Assembly (NCBI GenBank): GCA_014529385.2
Contig: CM043963.1
Span: forward strand, 82,586,912-82,650,911
DNA from: Adiantum capillus-veneris
Taxonomy: Eukaryota; Streptophyta; Polypodiopsida; Polypodiales; Pteridaceae
Length of the DNA: 64,000 bases
Direction of reading: 5' to 3'
The position numbers and the translations under genes are program-made. Under the pieces are notes generated by a model. The model saw only the letters and a list, made by a program, of their open reading frames with translations. It had not been told where the DNA came from and did not search any database. Of this stretch, positions 1-11,999 are shown one piece after another; the first letter of the stretch is position 1; each line of letters opens with the position of its first letter.

Positions 1-1360
1 AAGGGTCATATGGCTCATACGACCCATTTTAGTGCATAGCATGGGCCTTGACCGTCCACGGTCCCAACCCATACTATGCACTAAAATGGGTTGTACGAGC
101 CATATGGCCCATTTTAGCGCAAAGTATAGGCCTTGATAACCCATACCATATTGGATAGTTGTGAAACTCTGCAAGGGTAAGGGACTGGTGTTCAACCCCA
201 CCCATGAAAATTTTCACAGCCATCTGACATGGTTTGGCCAGTCGCGACCCATACTATGTGCTAAAAGGGGTCGTATGTCTCACACAATCCATTTTAGCGC
301 ATAGTATGGGCCTTGACCACCCATACCATATCGGATGGCTATGGAAAATTGTACAGGTGGAGAAATGGTGATCAATTCCATTTGTGAAAAGTTTCACAAC
401 CATCCAATATGATTTGGGCGGTCCCGACCCATACTATGCGCTAAAATGGATCGTATGAGCCATACGACTAATTTTTGGCATTTAGTATGAGCCTTGACTA
501 CCCATACTAGTCTAGATGGTTGTGCAACTTTGCAGGGTGGGAGAGTGGTACTCATTCCCACCCGTTTAAAGTTCTCACAGCCATCCAATATGGTTTGGGC
601 GGTCCTGGTCCATACTATGCACTAAAATGGGATGTTTGGCTCATACAATCCATCTTAGCGCATAGTATGGGCCTTGACCACCCATACCATATTGGATGGC
701 TATGAAACTTTGCACAGGTGGGACAATGGTGCTGACCCCCACCCTTGCAAAGTTGTAGATCCATCCAAATTGGTATGGGTGGTCAAGGCCCATATTATTT
801 GCTAGAATAGGTGTATGAGCCATACGGCCCATTTGAGTGCAAGGTATGGTTCGATATCGCCCAAACCATACTGGATGGCCAAAGACTTTTCTCATTTTTC
901 CAACTCTATAAATTTTCACAACCATCCAATATGCTATGGACGGTCAAGGCCCATAATATGTGCTAAAAAGGGTGATATGAGCCATACGGCCTGTTTTAGC
1001 GCATAATATTGTTTAGGACCGCCCAAACCATATTGGATAGCCATGAGACTTTTTACCGGTAGGAGTGAGCACTATTTTGCCACCACTATAAATTTGCAAA
1101 GCCATCTGATATTGCATGGATAGTGAAGACCCATACTATGTGCTAAAATGGGACATATGGCTGATACAACCCATTTCAGCACATAGTATGGGTCGAGACC
1201 ACACAAACCATACTGGATGGCCATGATACTTTGCACGAGTGGGGGTGAGTAGCATTCACCCACTCTTGCAAATTTACATAACCATCCGATATCGTTTGGG
1301 CGATCAAGGGCCATACTATTTGCTGAAATGGGACATATGGCTCATACAATCCATTTTAGC
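1..1360. repeat. Tandem array of ~180-bp units, each internally palindromic
   Basis: A landmark word (CATTTTAGCGCATAGTATGG and variants) recurs near 108, 288, 468, 649, 828, 989, 1169 and 1349. That gives periods of about 180, 180, 181, 179, 161, 180 and 180 bp. Within each unit the right half is the reverse complement of the left half, with arms of roughly 70-75 bp, so each unit could fold on itself. Positions 1-107 hold a collapsed unit in which two arms meet without the central part. Copies differ from each other by perhaps 10-20% by eye. No coding frame survives across it. The array runs off the left edge, so its real size is unknown. Confidence 0.9.
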
Positions 1361-1429
1361 CCTTCTATCATAGATTAGGAAACAATCATCTGGTATGGTT
1401 GGATCTTTGGCCATGTACATGGGTCTTTA

Positions 1430-1590
1430 TATGGTTTTCTATATTTTCATCTAGATGATTAGCTTTATGGATATATATGTGGACCTTTATATGGTCATCT
1501 ACATTGGCATCCTTTATATATGTGGACCTTTATCTTTATGACCATATATGTAGACCTGTATATGGTTATCTACATTGGTATCCTTTTATA
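1430..1590. repeat. Short degenerate tandem repeat (~72 bp)
   Basis: The block ATATGTGGACCTTTATATGG followed by TCATCTACATTGGCATCCTT occurs near 1476-1515 and again, slightly changed, near 1548-1587, with a weaker copy upstream. It directly follows the palindromic array and leads into the gypsy remnant. Confidence 0.6.
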
Positions 1591-1689
1591 ATGGATTAGA
1601 AAATGCTTGTCTATATAGTTTCTATATGGGTGTTTATATAGTCCTCTACAGGTGCATCTACAATCTTCTCTCTATGGTCATCTATTCTC

Positions 1690-3800
1690 TCATGTTTTTG
1701 GTGAAGAAAAAGGATGATAGTATGCGTACGTGTATAGATTATTATGGCTTGAACATGGTTATTGTTAAGAATAAGTATCCTTTTTTGAGAGTGGATGAGT
1801 TATTTGATAAATTCACCCATGCTTGTATCTTACAAAGATGGATTTGCAATCAAAATATCATCAAGTACCCATTAGGCTTGCTGATATATCCAAAATTGAT
1901 TTCTGAACAAGGTTTGGACACTACGAGTTTTTGGTTATGCCCTTTGCATTGACCAATGTGCCAACTACTTTCATGACAATTATGGACAATATGTTAAAAC
2001 CATATCCAAGCAAGTTTGTTATCGTTTTATTGAATGAAATTTTAGTGTATAGTGCCTCTGAAGAAGAGCACTTACAACATTTGAAGTAGTTGTTTTAGCT
2101 GTTACAGTAAAACAAGTTATATGCCAAGGAATCCAAGTGTGATTTTCTCAAGGAGAAAATTCACTATTTACGACATGTAATTTCAATGTTAGGCTACATA
2201 TGAATAAATCCAAAGTGAATGACATTAGCATATGACCTTCTCCCAAAAATTTGGAGGAGTACAAATTTTCTTGGGATTTGCAAGTTCTTACCAACGGTTC
2301 ATTAAAAACTATGCTCATATTTTTGTTCCAATGAAAAACCAACTAAAAGCCAAGAGAAAATTTAATCTTTTAGTGGGGAGAAGCTAAACAACAAATTTTT
2401 GATGATCTTAATGTTGCATTAGTTACAACTCCTATTTTAGTTATTGTGGATCCCATAAAATTGTTTGTGTTATAAATTAATGCTAGTGATCGTGCTATTG
2501 GAGTAGTCCATCTATAGGAGGGAAGGCCAATTGCATTTGAAAGCAAGAAGTTTGATTCCACACAACATAATTATTCTGCTTATGAAAGAGAACTCTATGC
2601 AATGGTGTCACTTTGAAAACGTGGTGCCATTATTTGTATGGGGCTCAGTTTAAGATTGTGATTGACCATGAATGTATAAAATGGTTTACACAACAAACCA
2701 ATTTAAAGGGCTAAAAGGAAGTGGATTGCGATTCTTCAGGAGTATGATCCAAAACTTTGGTATCATAAAGGACGATATAATGTAGTAGTAGTTGATACTC
2801 TTAGCCGTATGACTTAGATAAACTCTCTTCTTTTTATGGAGCTTTAAAATGATTTTTGGAATCTCTAAAGGAAAAATATGAGCGGGATGAAATATACTTT
2901 AAAGTGTGGAGCCATGTGAAAATGAGGGATCCTTCTCAATCCAATGCTAGTAGTATGTCTTTTTCCTCCACACCCAATTCTTCTCTTTTGAGTGATGAAC
3001 TATAGAAATGGAAGAATTTTTCCATAGATGATAGGTACCTAATTCATAATGTGAGAGTTTGTGCAATGATGTACTCACACATTTGACACCAAAGTCTTTA
3101 TGAATGTCATGATAGTCCTAGTGTAGGACACCCAGGCATAAAGAAAACTTGTGCACTTGTATGAGGATAATTTTATTAGCCAAGTATGTTCAAGACTATG
3201 TCTTGCATTGCTAAAAATCCCAAGTGAATAAAGCAAAGCACGTAAAAGCAAGAGGTCTCTTGCATCCATTAGAGATTCCTAATGGTAAATGGAAAAGTAT
3301 TCATACAGATTTCATTGTGGGTTTAACAACCACTATAAGATTCCATGACTCGGTATGGGTGGTTTTAAATCAGTTAAATCAACTTTGTAGATTTATTCCA
3401 ACCAAATCCACAATTAAATCTCTAGAGTTAGCTAAGTTATTTGTTGACGATCTGTATAGGCTATAAGGGTTGCCCAACAATATTGAGAGTGGTTGTGATC
3501 CAAAGTTGAACGATCATTTATGGAGGGATGTGTTTAAACTATTAGCTACACAACTCAACATCAATACTGTAGATCATCTTGAAATGATTGTTCTAATTGA
3601 ACATTTTAATCAAGTTCTAGAGGATATGCTAAGAGCACATGTTAGCAAAAAGCAATCAGATTGGGAAGATTATGTTCTTATTCTAGAGTTTCCTTACAAT
3701 AGTGTCAAGCATGTGATAATTAGTTTAGTCTTTTTATGCTTATGTATGGTTTTCAACCTAGATCACCAATTATGGTAGGGTTGGCAATTGAGAAACTTTA
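1690..3800 (+). pseudogene. Degenerate Ty3/gypsy pol (RT, RNase H, integrase)
   Basis: Recognisable pol pieces lie in order but in several frames. Reverse transcriptase starts near 1695 (FLVKKKDDSMRTCIDYYGLN) and continues through a FLVMPFALTN-like block near 1930. The catalytic YIDD box near 2025-2050 reads LLNE, so polymerase activity is lost. RNase H is recognisable near 2480-2590 (INASDRAIG, then RPIAFESKK). Integrase follows: the HPGIKKTC zinc-region block near 3110-3155, then a core at 3224-3778 with HTDFIVGL, a GCDPKLND block and an LEDMLRAHV block. At least ten stops or frame changes interrupt it. No LTRs were found. This is an old dead copy; the family assignment is firm and the lineage is not. 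Confidence 0.85.
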
Positions 3801-3854
3801 GCAGGTAGGATTCAAGAACATATGGATGTGGTGAAATTTTCTTGTCAAAATGTT

Positions 3855-5560
3855 CAATAAGCACGCGATAGATATAAAAAGTATGCGAATGAGAAACATC
3901 GGCAAGTTACCTTCATAGACGAGAAACACATCAAGAGGTAGAAGTCTGCTCCATCTTTGTTCGTATTTGTGGCATAGTTGTCACCTACACGTAGAACATC
4001 ACTAATTTCATCATGATGTCTACCATACATAGGAAAATCTGATCCTTCATCGTACATGATTGATCACTTTCTTCATCAATGCCATCCAAGGGTTTGCTGG
4101 TGATGTATTTCCGGTTTTTGACATGTGTGGTGTTAAGGCATCACCTCCAATGTTGCAACATACAAAACTGGAAAAAACATGAGAGAGATTTGTAGCAAAG
4201 TTCACACTTGTCATTCCTAGAGTGTCTATTCACACAATGCAATGAGCATGACCCTTCCACTTGCTTGCAGCTCCATTCCATTTCCTGTCCCTCGTCACAT
4301 CAGTCACTTTGACGTCCCAAAAAATTTGAGTCTCCTCCTCTAACTGGGTGTTTTTATCATGAAAATTATGTTTTAACAAACTAACCACATCCTTGGGACC
4401 CTTCATGTGCCATGCATCAGGTTTCAATTGCTCATGTGTCAGGTCCCTTTTGACAATTACACCGGCCCATCATGCTCTCCTTCTCCATGGCCCGATGCAA
4501 AGAAACTAAAAGCATCTCAATGCCAATCAAAGACTAGTACCTAGATCAATGACCCATCTCAAAGGCTAGGAAAAGACAAAAAACTTAAAATTATGTTCAA
4601 GAGATCAGAGAAGCTAGAATACCTTAACACAAAGAAAAATGGCTTGCATGCCTTGAATTGAGCAGCACATCCATCTAACCAGACCTAGTGCCGCTTCAAG
4701 GATTTGAATCCTTGCTCTTATAGCCACACACTATGAAATTTCATGAAATGCTACACAAACAATGTCTCATGCTCTTTGTCATAAAAAATGTAAAATTGTA
4801 TATACTTTAACACCCTATCAGCCTTGTCCAGAACATAGGTAATGTGCACCAAGATTGCGACTTGTGAAGAGTACCAATGCATTGATTGGATTTCATTTTT
4901 CTCCTTGAAAGAGTAATTCTCATCAAAGTCTATAACAAAGACTACCACGTCTCTAGGAAACATTTGAATGTATTCTTTGAATTTTTGAGATTGCCACCTC
5001 GTAATAAAATTATGTCTGATGTAGTCGGTTAAATTCCTTTTAAGGAAGGATGTAAAATCCTTGCATCCCATTTCCTTGACCATTAGATCCTTGTGCTTCT
5101 TGCCCTCTTGATGAGCTGATGCAGCTTCTTCAAACACCTTTTCTAAAATCTTGAATGCATTTTCAGATTCTTCTTTTAGACAAAGCACTAACCGTTGCGA
5201 TCCACATTGATCACATTCTCCCTTCAAGCAAGACAACTTATGAAACATAGAATCATTTGGCTTTGGGGATAATACCATCTTAGCCAATTTGTTGATGTTA
5301 TTGTGTGTGTACCTAGTAGCTCCACCCTTTCCTAGGACCTCTTCTACAAAACATACATCACACTTGCAGACAAACCCTTCAATGTGCACTCATGTCTTGC
5401 ATTGTCTCATCTGGTTGAATGCATCCTTGATGTATATCATCTGTATGTGATAAATTCAACAATAAGTGTACTATCCTTCAACTTGCAAAAAAACCAAGGC
5501 TTCAATCCCTCAAAACATCTGAGAGAGATCTTGATGTGTGAATATTGCATTTGGAATCTC
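3855..5560 (-). pseudogene. DDE-transposase-like protein, copy 1 (broken)
   Basis: Read on the minus strand from 5560 down. It opens with a block ending GLKPWFFCKLKD, then a Cys-rich stretch (CKCDVC at about 5346-5363 and CDQCGSQR near 5210). The longest open piece is 4751-5389 (212 codons), with DFDENYSFKEKNEIQ followed by HWYSSQVAIL. Further on are a WLDGCAAQFK block near 4650-4680, then pieces at 4230-4427 and 3854-4057. The order matches the copy at 32847-34310 and, from memory of family style, a widespread animal and plant family of transposon-like proteins (ENY, NEIQS.HW, SDG.AQFK, GHGKG..DG). The acidic residues suggest a DDE nuclease, which is inference. Several stops and frameshifts break it, and no terminal inverted repeats were found. 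Confidence 0.65.
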
Positions 5561-5639
5561 CTATAAAGCTCCACATGTCCAATGAAAAGTAAATCTCATC
5601 AGAACCTGTAGTGAAAACAAGGTTAAAGTCATTGCAACT

Positions 5640-6480
5640 TGAACATGCTACCTAACATGGTACTTTTCTAAACCTTTTGTTAGGTACCAAAGTACCTAAG
5701 CCACTGTAAATGGTACTTTATGAAGTATCAATTTTTGCAAAGTACCTAAGTCCCTGAAATTGATACTTTAATGAGTACCTCAAAGAGTACATCTAAAGTA
5801 CCTATATACCTAGATTTTGTATTCTAGAAGTACATGTTGTTCTCATGGTAGCTTCTACCTAATCTCAAGGTACTTTTGAAGCTTCCAAGTACCCAAGAGA
5901 GCCTATTAGTATGTATTGTCATGGTTGTAAAGGACCTATGAGTTTACAAAGGTGGTCTTAAACGACCATTAAATGCATATTGGTTGTACATGAGGACCCT
6001 AATAGAAATTATGAGTTTACATCGGTGCTTCTGAGCACCAACTCCTTTGACATGGTAGTATTACTAGCATCTACATGTAGGTACTCTAGGTAATCTTCAA
6101 GCTAATATATTTTTGCAAGGTACATGTAGCAAAGTCTATGCACTTTTTCCCAATGCACCTTTGTCTTGTTTTATTATACTTGAAGTACTTGTTTGACCTC
6201 ATGCTAGCTTCTACCTAAGGTGAAGGTATTCTTCATGGTTCCAAGTATTTTAGGAGATCCATGAGTATATATCGGTGGTTGAAGAGTTTGTATATACTAT
6301 TCCTATGGTGCTTGCAATGGTGATAGTAATCTATATTTTAGTTTATATTGGTGCTCCAAGAGTACCAAACAATTTCCTTTTGGAGCTTACACACTTATGG
6401 GGCTTCACAAACAACATTATACCTAATGGTATACTACCTATATGAAGTTACCTATATGCATGGTACCTATACTAGAGCAT
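5640..6480. repeat. Word-repeat region rich in AAGTACC / GGTACTT
   Basis: Words of the type AAAGTACCTAAG and TGGTACTTT recur every 20-60 bp in both orientations between about 5650 and 5900, and more loosely to 6480. I see no coding capacity. Similar word fields occur at 8280-8680 and 16940-17050. They may be decayed foldback elements or intron sequence. Confidence 0.55.
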
Positions 6481-7853
6481 GCAAGAGAACAAAATAATTC
6501 AAGAACTTTTGGAGCATACCTATGACTTGTCAAGAAAATGTAATGGATGCTTTATGTAATATTTTCACCCCATATGTTTTCGACACACATCCTTTTTGTT
6601 TGGGGACACTCGCGTCTCTGTCTTCCAAAAAGCAAAAACAATGTCTCTTATCTCCTACATGATGCAATGAATTTGAGGCTATTGACATCGGCATAATTGC
6701 AATGGAGACTGTTTTAATCATGAATTAGCTGCTCATCGCAACCTGTGAACCTCGCCATCTTTGAATTGCTTATAGACCTTGATGGATTTCCTTTGCTATT
6801 CACCAACATCATGCATAAATCTCCTTTTAGCTTCAGCTCCTCTTTAGACAAGGATGATTTGACTTTGGTTATTGTGCCTTGTATGTTGGAAAGCATACAC
6901 TTCTTTGATGCATGTTGCAATCGCCAAAAAGTTGGCTTCCTCTGGAAGCAATCAAAAGCTGAATTTCTTAGCTTCGCAATTCATGCCTTTTGTAGCTTCT
7001 TGCTAGCAAAGCACCATTGTTTTGCAAATTGTACTCATATCTTCAGGCATTGAAAAACATGATACAGCACATTCTCTTTTCCTTTGACCACTCTCTCATT
7101 TCATCATGGCCCAATACTATCGCATCCTATGTGTGTCTTCTTGGCGAATCATGGTTGAGTGCATCCATGAGGGGACATCCCATCATTTCTTAGATTGACC
7201 ATGACATGATCCTGCAATGAGTGAGACCACACCATTGGATTTGAATCTTTTTGATGGTACCCAAAACCATTGTCTACAATTGTGGGTTGCCATCCAATGT
7301 GAAGATCATTTGGAGGATGTTTAGGGTATCCAACTGCTACTTCCATAGACATCGGCTACAATCCAAGTTGAGATTGTGATGATAATGATTATGGTGCAAC
7401 ACAATCTCCTCTTCCAAACTATTCACACACATGGGTTGGTGCTAAATTTCTTCTCCCAACCTGTCGACACTTGTAATCATGGGATGCCAATATTGTTGGT
7501 GCAACACAACCCCCTCTTCCAAGCTAGTCACACCCACAAAAAGTTGTTGCTACTAAATTCCTCTCTCAACTTGCTGATGCTTCTATTCATGGGCACCCAT
7601 CCACCTTGAGAGTAGTGAGAAGGATGTTGCTCTTGAATTTCCTAGTGCCACATTTGACCCACACCAATACCCTATTGCACATACTCTCCAACCATGTTTC
7701 TCAAGGCCCAAGAAACTGTAATCTCTACTTGAAATAGCTTGCATCAAGATAGGTAGACATTGAGGCAGATGGATGTGCAAGCCATGCTTTCTTGCTTCAA
7801 GAGAAGGAGAGATGGAGGCAAATTGAAGGACAACATGCAAGAAGAGAGATAGA
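6481..7853. other. No recognised gene
   Basis: Only short open frames are seen (minus 6714-6920, minus 6530-6721, plus 6745-7053), without a domain I recognise. A direct repeat of a CACAACACAATC-type phrase lies around 7390-7530. It may hold the upstream part of the transposase-like pseudogene or unrelated spacer. Confidence 0.4.
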
Positions 7854-7880
7854 GGGGGGGGGGGGGGGGGGGGGGGGGGG
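7854..7880 (+). repeat. Homopolymer run G27
   Basis: Twenty-seven consecutive G residues. This is a long pure run with G-quadruplex potential, and one whose exact length is a likely sequencing or assembly uncertainty. Confidence 0.95.
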
Positions 7881-8279
7881 CACTTAGCTACAGCAACACA
7901 CGTGAAAGGCAGACAGATAGACCAAAACCAAGATTTTGTTAAAGTGGTTAAAGCCAATATCTCAAAGAAATAAATACTAAACGTAGTCTCACAAGAACAT
8001 GTGCAAAAGTGGGCTAAAGCACCATCCATAAGAAGTGTCAAGGACAATACTTTTTGCACCAGCTTTTCATGTTATCACCCTTATAAAATGACTTACATCA
8101 AATACCAGATGACTACAAGAGTGTGTAGGTAGCAAGATTTTGTAGGCCATACCTCCAACTCACTTAAGTATTTTAAAAGGCTTAACATATCTCAGAGATA
8201 ATTTAGGTGTTGGCCCAGTCTTCAGACTTTCTATAAACTTTGGCACATGTAAAATACCTTCAAAGTAATTTTAAACTTA
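7881..8279. other. Spacer, nothing recognised
   Basis: No convincing open frame, repeat or RNA gene is seen between the G run and the word-repeat field. Confidence 0.4.
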
Positions 8280-8690
8280 CAGTTCAAGTTTTAAGCACAT
8301 GACTGCTTGTTCGGGTACTCAAAGGGGGTATCTAGGTAGTCTCAAAAGTACCAATCACAGATTTGTAGTGCATATTTTTCTACAATGTAAAAGTGTGCAT
8401 ATTAGGTACTTAAAGTACCATGCATGGAACATATCTAAAAATCAGGTACTTTGAGTACCATTGCTGGTAGTCTTCCAATATTCTTCACATGTATCTGTCT
8501 ACAAATAGGGTACCCTAAACAACCATTGTGGGTGGTTTCATAGTTCCCTTTTAAAATATCTTCGTGCACATCAGGTACACTAAGTACCTTGGTTGGTACT
8601 TGTACTATTACTTGTGCTAGAATGTTAAAACACAACATGACTAGAATGACAAGAGGCCTCCAATGTTGGCACATAACATGGTCTTAGAAG
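8280..8690. repeat. Second AAGTACC / GGTACTT word field
   Basis: AGGTACTTTGAGTACC, AAAGTACCATGC and related words recur about every 40-70 bp, in the same style as 5640-5900. No gene is seen. Confidence 0.55.
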
Positions 8691-8791
8691 CCTTAACTTA
8701 CATGTCTGAAACACACCATACAGAGCCACAACCAAACACACACTACCCATGACATATACTGAGTCCAAAGCACAAAAAGTAGATTCCAAAG

Positions 8792-8997
8792 CATGTTAAA
8801 CTGACATAATGGAGTAACTATAAACTCAAATTTCATCAATGAGTTACATGTTAATCACTCAGTACAGTGGCATTCAAAATGTTGCCAAAAAAAACATGTT
8901 AAACTGACATAATGGAGTAACTATAAACTCAAATTTCATCAATGAGTTACATGTTAATCACTCAGTACAGAGGCATTCAAAATGTTGCCAAAAAAAA
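8792..8997. repeat. 103-bp tandem duplication
   Basis: Two adjacent copies, 8792-8894 and 8895-8997, are nearly identical. I see one difference (CAGTGGCATT versus CAGAGGCATT). Both end in an A8 run, so the duplication is recent. Confidence 0.9.
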
Positions 8998-9143
8998 CAT
9001 CCCTCATGGGAAGTAGGCATATACATGGTTTTGTAGAGAGTGTTAACTTACAAATAGGTAGCTATCATGACAAATCTACTTATACAAGCGTTTGCTCCAA
9101 ATCTTGGCTTCCAAAAATTACATAAGCTTTTTACAAGTATCCC

Positions 9144-9893
9144 TCACATGACGAGGATGAGATACTTTTGCTCAAAGACCATTGGCATCAAATGTGGCCC
9201 TTTCAAGTATCCTTCATAATTTGTCGCCTTTCCACCTTGTTGGAGTGCAGCTTTAACATAGTTTTCCTCCAATGTAGGCTTCACATTGAAGGTGAAAGCT
9301 TCAGATGACCAATCCATAGCATCGGGCCACTTGGCAAGAACCTCCTGCAAATCCCCGGACAAGAATTCACTACGCCGATCCTCTAGGCCAAGTACAATGA
9401 TGTAGGAATTGGGAGGACTATAATGGCATTTATAAATACTGTTGTCAATGAATAACACATTTCTCGTAGCGTATCGTGGAACCAGCTTTAGAAAATTCGG
9501 CAGATTCTTGACAAACATTGGTTTTTGACCCACCATTTTGAATGTGGCTACATCACATAGTTGTTGTCCAACCCATCCGTTGAAGTAGTCACAAAGCCCC
9601 CCAAAAGCTACCTTGATTATTATGTTCACTCTTTCCAGCATTGCTGAATTCTAGATGTAAATATTTGCCCAACCCATAGCCCAAGCTAAGAACTATTGTG
9701 CATCCTTGGGAATGTAGAGGTAAAATACTTCAAAGCCTTAGTCAAACCTATCCCCCTTTTTGTTGATGAGGTCGAACGCAATGATTTTCTAGAGCAAGTG
9801 GCTGAGCATTCGTGTTATTAGGATCTTCAATCCACGCCGCATTAGGGCACCATTAAGATCAAATATTAATGATGGCCGTGATGGAATATCAAA
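9144..9893 (-). pseudogene. FCP1/SCP-like (NLI-interacting factor) phosphatase-domain pseudogene
   Basis: Read from 9893 down, a single frame gives RPSLIFDLNGALM (the motif I region), then FLAWAMGWANIYI, GWVGQQLCDVATF, KPMFVKNLPNFLKLVPRY, and RNVLFIDNSIYKCHYSPP (the motif III region). These are the landmarks of the FCP1-homology HAD phosphatase domain. The active-site motif reads D-L-N-G rather than D-x-D, so the second Asp, the usual general acid, is Asn. Four in-frame stops lie between 9640 and 9830, after which 9641-9144 stays open for 165 codons. It is a paralogue of the domain at 26429-27043. The C-terminal 60 residues after the domain are unassigned. This is a pseudogene fragment with no intact start. 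Confidence 0.75.
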
Positions 9894-10600
9894 TGGCAGT
9901 GATGTGACGATTTTTGGAATATTACCATATCGCTAAGGAAGACATGGGAATTTGGATCTCCATCACACATGCATTGCACCACTTCCACCCCCTCTTGAGC
10001 TACAAAATGTGTCATCTTAACATCAATATATTCCATTGGTTTAGTTTCCTTTGGTTCTGGTTCACCTTCTGTCTGTTCAGAGGTCTCTACCTCAGTAGTA
10101 GGTTTTTGTCAATTTCCACATGCAAGCCTTCCTCGCAAGCCAAAGTTTTGTCACTTGCTAAGGATTAGCCTTACCTACTAGATGGAGTTGATTGATAATC
10201 AAATTGCATGTCTATGTCCATGGTGGGGGTACGTGGGGTTGCATCAACATTTTGGCACCTCAGCTGGTTGTTACAAGATTGGGCACCCCCTGTTGTATGT
10301 GGTGAACTGCAATTAGGATAGTTGTCTTAATGGTTAATTATGTGATGTCTATTTGATTTTACTAATAGTGAGTGGATGATGATTTGAAGATTGGAATTCT
10401 GGGAGTTGAGAAGGAGGCACCGGCAAATAATAATCCTCTCGATCATTTTACTTTTGCAGAGTGTTTTAGATCTTTTATCAATAAGCCACTATGGCTGCTT
10501 TGTAAGTAGGACAATGAGACTTCACCCTAAGAGAGTCATGCAATAAGCAACGTGCTCCACTCATAACTGAAGTGGAACTAAGTGTAAAAGAGGGGCCTCC
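9894..10600. other. Spacer, no recognised gene
   Basis: One plus-strand open frame of 84 codons (9914-10168) has no recognisable domain. It may be the antisense of sequence upstream of the FCP1-like pseudogene. No repeats were noted. Confidence 0.4.
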
Positions 10601-10821
10601 AATTTTTGGCACCAACAATTAATATCAAATATTAAATACCAAACTCCACAAGAGGTGCCATGGAGTTTCGGGATGCAATCTTTAGGCCTTTCTTGTGTAG
10701 ATGCACTAAATCTTCCCTTCTCTCTCTCATATAGTATGATGTTTATTTAGTGTACTCCAGGATTATGTCTACATCTCTTACGATCCCTCTTACACTGTCT
10801 TACACTCTTTCCTTGTCAATC

Positions 10822-10859
<38 letters not shown>

Positions 10860-10872
10860 CGTTCTCCCAACA
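10600..10872 (+). mobile_element. Probable LTR 3' end (partner not found)
   Basis: The sequence ends in CCCAACA at 10872 and is followed at once by an initiator-Met-type primer-binding site. The TG...CA style and the site identify it as an LTR end. The left boundary is a guess; no matching second LTR was seen near 16720-17400. It could be the 5' LTR of the gypsy element starting near 12685, with a leader of about 1.8 kb, or a separate relic. Confidence 0.5.
10824..10856 (+). repeat. (TG)n microsatellite
   Basis: About 16 TG units, lying just inside the presumed end of an LTR. Confidence 0.95.
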
Positions 10873-10873
10873 G

Positions 10874-10886
10874 TGGTATCAAAGCA
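10874..10886 (+). promoter_or_regulatory. Primer-binding site, initiator tRNA-Met type
   Basis: TGGTATCAAAGCA lies one base after the LTR end. It matches the common plant site TGGTATCAGAGC at 11 of 12 positions. Confidence 0.75.
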
Positions 10887-11963
10887 ACAGGTTTGAGGAA
10901 ATCAGCAAATCAAAATTCAGAAATTCAAGTAGCAAATTGCGAATCAGCATTATCAAGTCCGCAAATTGAAGCTAATCGGCGATCAATCGACAAATTAATT
11001 TTAATTATCGACATCGAGATTTGGTATGGCCAATTTAAACTTCAATTAATAGCTAACTCTTCGCGATTGTGAAGGCAAAAGAGCGAAGTCAAAGAAAGCA
11101 AAGGAACTTGAAGATTTTTGAAGAAAGGTTATCCTAAATTGGTCATCAAAGAGCTTGAATAAGTCAAAAAGTGGTTTTCAAAACAAAGCAAGAGAATCAA
11201 GGAGATATGGAGAAATTGCACAAGGAAGCCGTGACTAAGAAATTTGGCATCAGAGAGCTTGAAGGATTTTTAGAAGGGTGATACTCGGCGCCTTTAAAGA
11301 AAAGAAGAAGAACGTGGATCACCATCAACCTACATGAGATTGAGGATTCAAACGAGAGCTTGAACTGGAGGGCCCTACTTCAAAGAAGGCACGGCTTCTA
11401 GCCGGAGGCTACAATCTACATATAGAGGGTTTGACAACGACAGCCGCGGGAACCAACTCTTGCATGCAAGAGGACTCTCCTGGTGACCTCAGACAAACTC
11501 TGCAAAGATTGCATCAAAAGGGGCACCCAGGCCTGCTAGTCATTTCCCCTTCTTTCTCGCGGCGTGACACAGCTTCTGCATGATGCCCAACTCTTCCCCC
11601 TGCACGACGCTATTGACGTCTTCGACTGCTCACTGCCATGCATCTCCCTTCACACCTTTTTAGTTAAAGGTGTAGAGTTCTTTAATTGAGGTTCTTGGCC
11701 GACCGCCCACGGTATTACCCAATGGACAAAAGAATGTAAGGTAAGGCCCTTAGACTACCCACACAGTCTCAAGGACTTTTAGTCCTCAAGGGTGCAGTCA
11801 CCCCCTTAAAACCTCCTAAGTAGGCCACCATGAACACATGTAGAAAGCTTATCCACCCATCATCAACCGCCTTCACACGTCATTTTAAAGTTCCTCGGTT
11901 GGGCACTCTTCAATTACCTTTCGACCGTAGTTACAATTTCAAAGGCAACCCATTCAATCAAAG

Positions 11964-11999
<36 letters not shown>

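Noticed and set aside
1-1360. Coding frames of 60-95 codons inside the tandem array
   Set aside because: They recur on both strands with the repeat period and change frame between units, as expected for repeat shadows.
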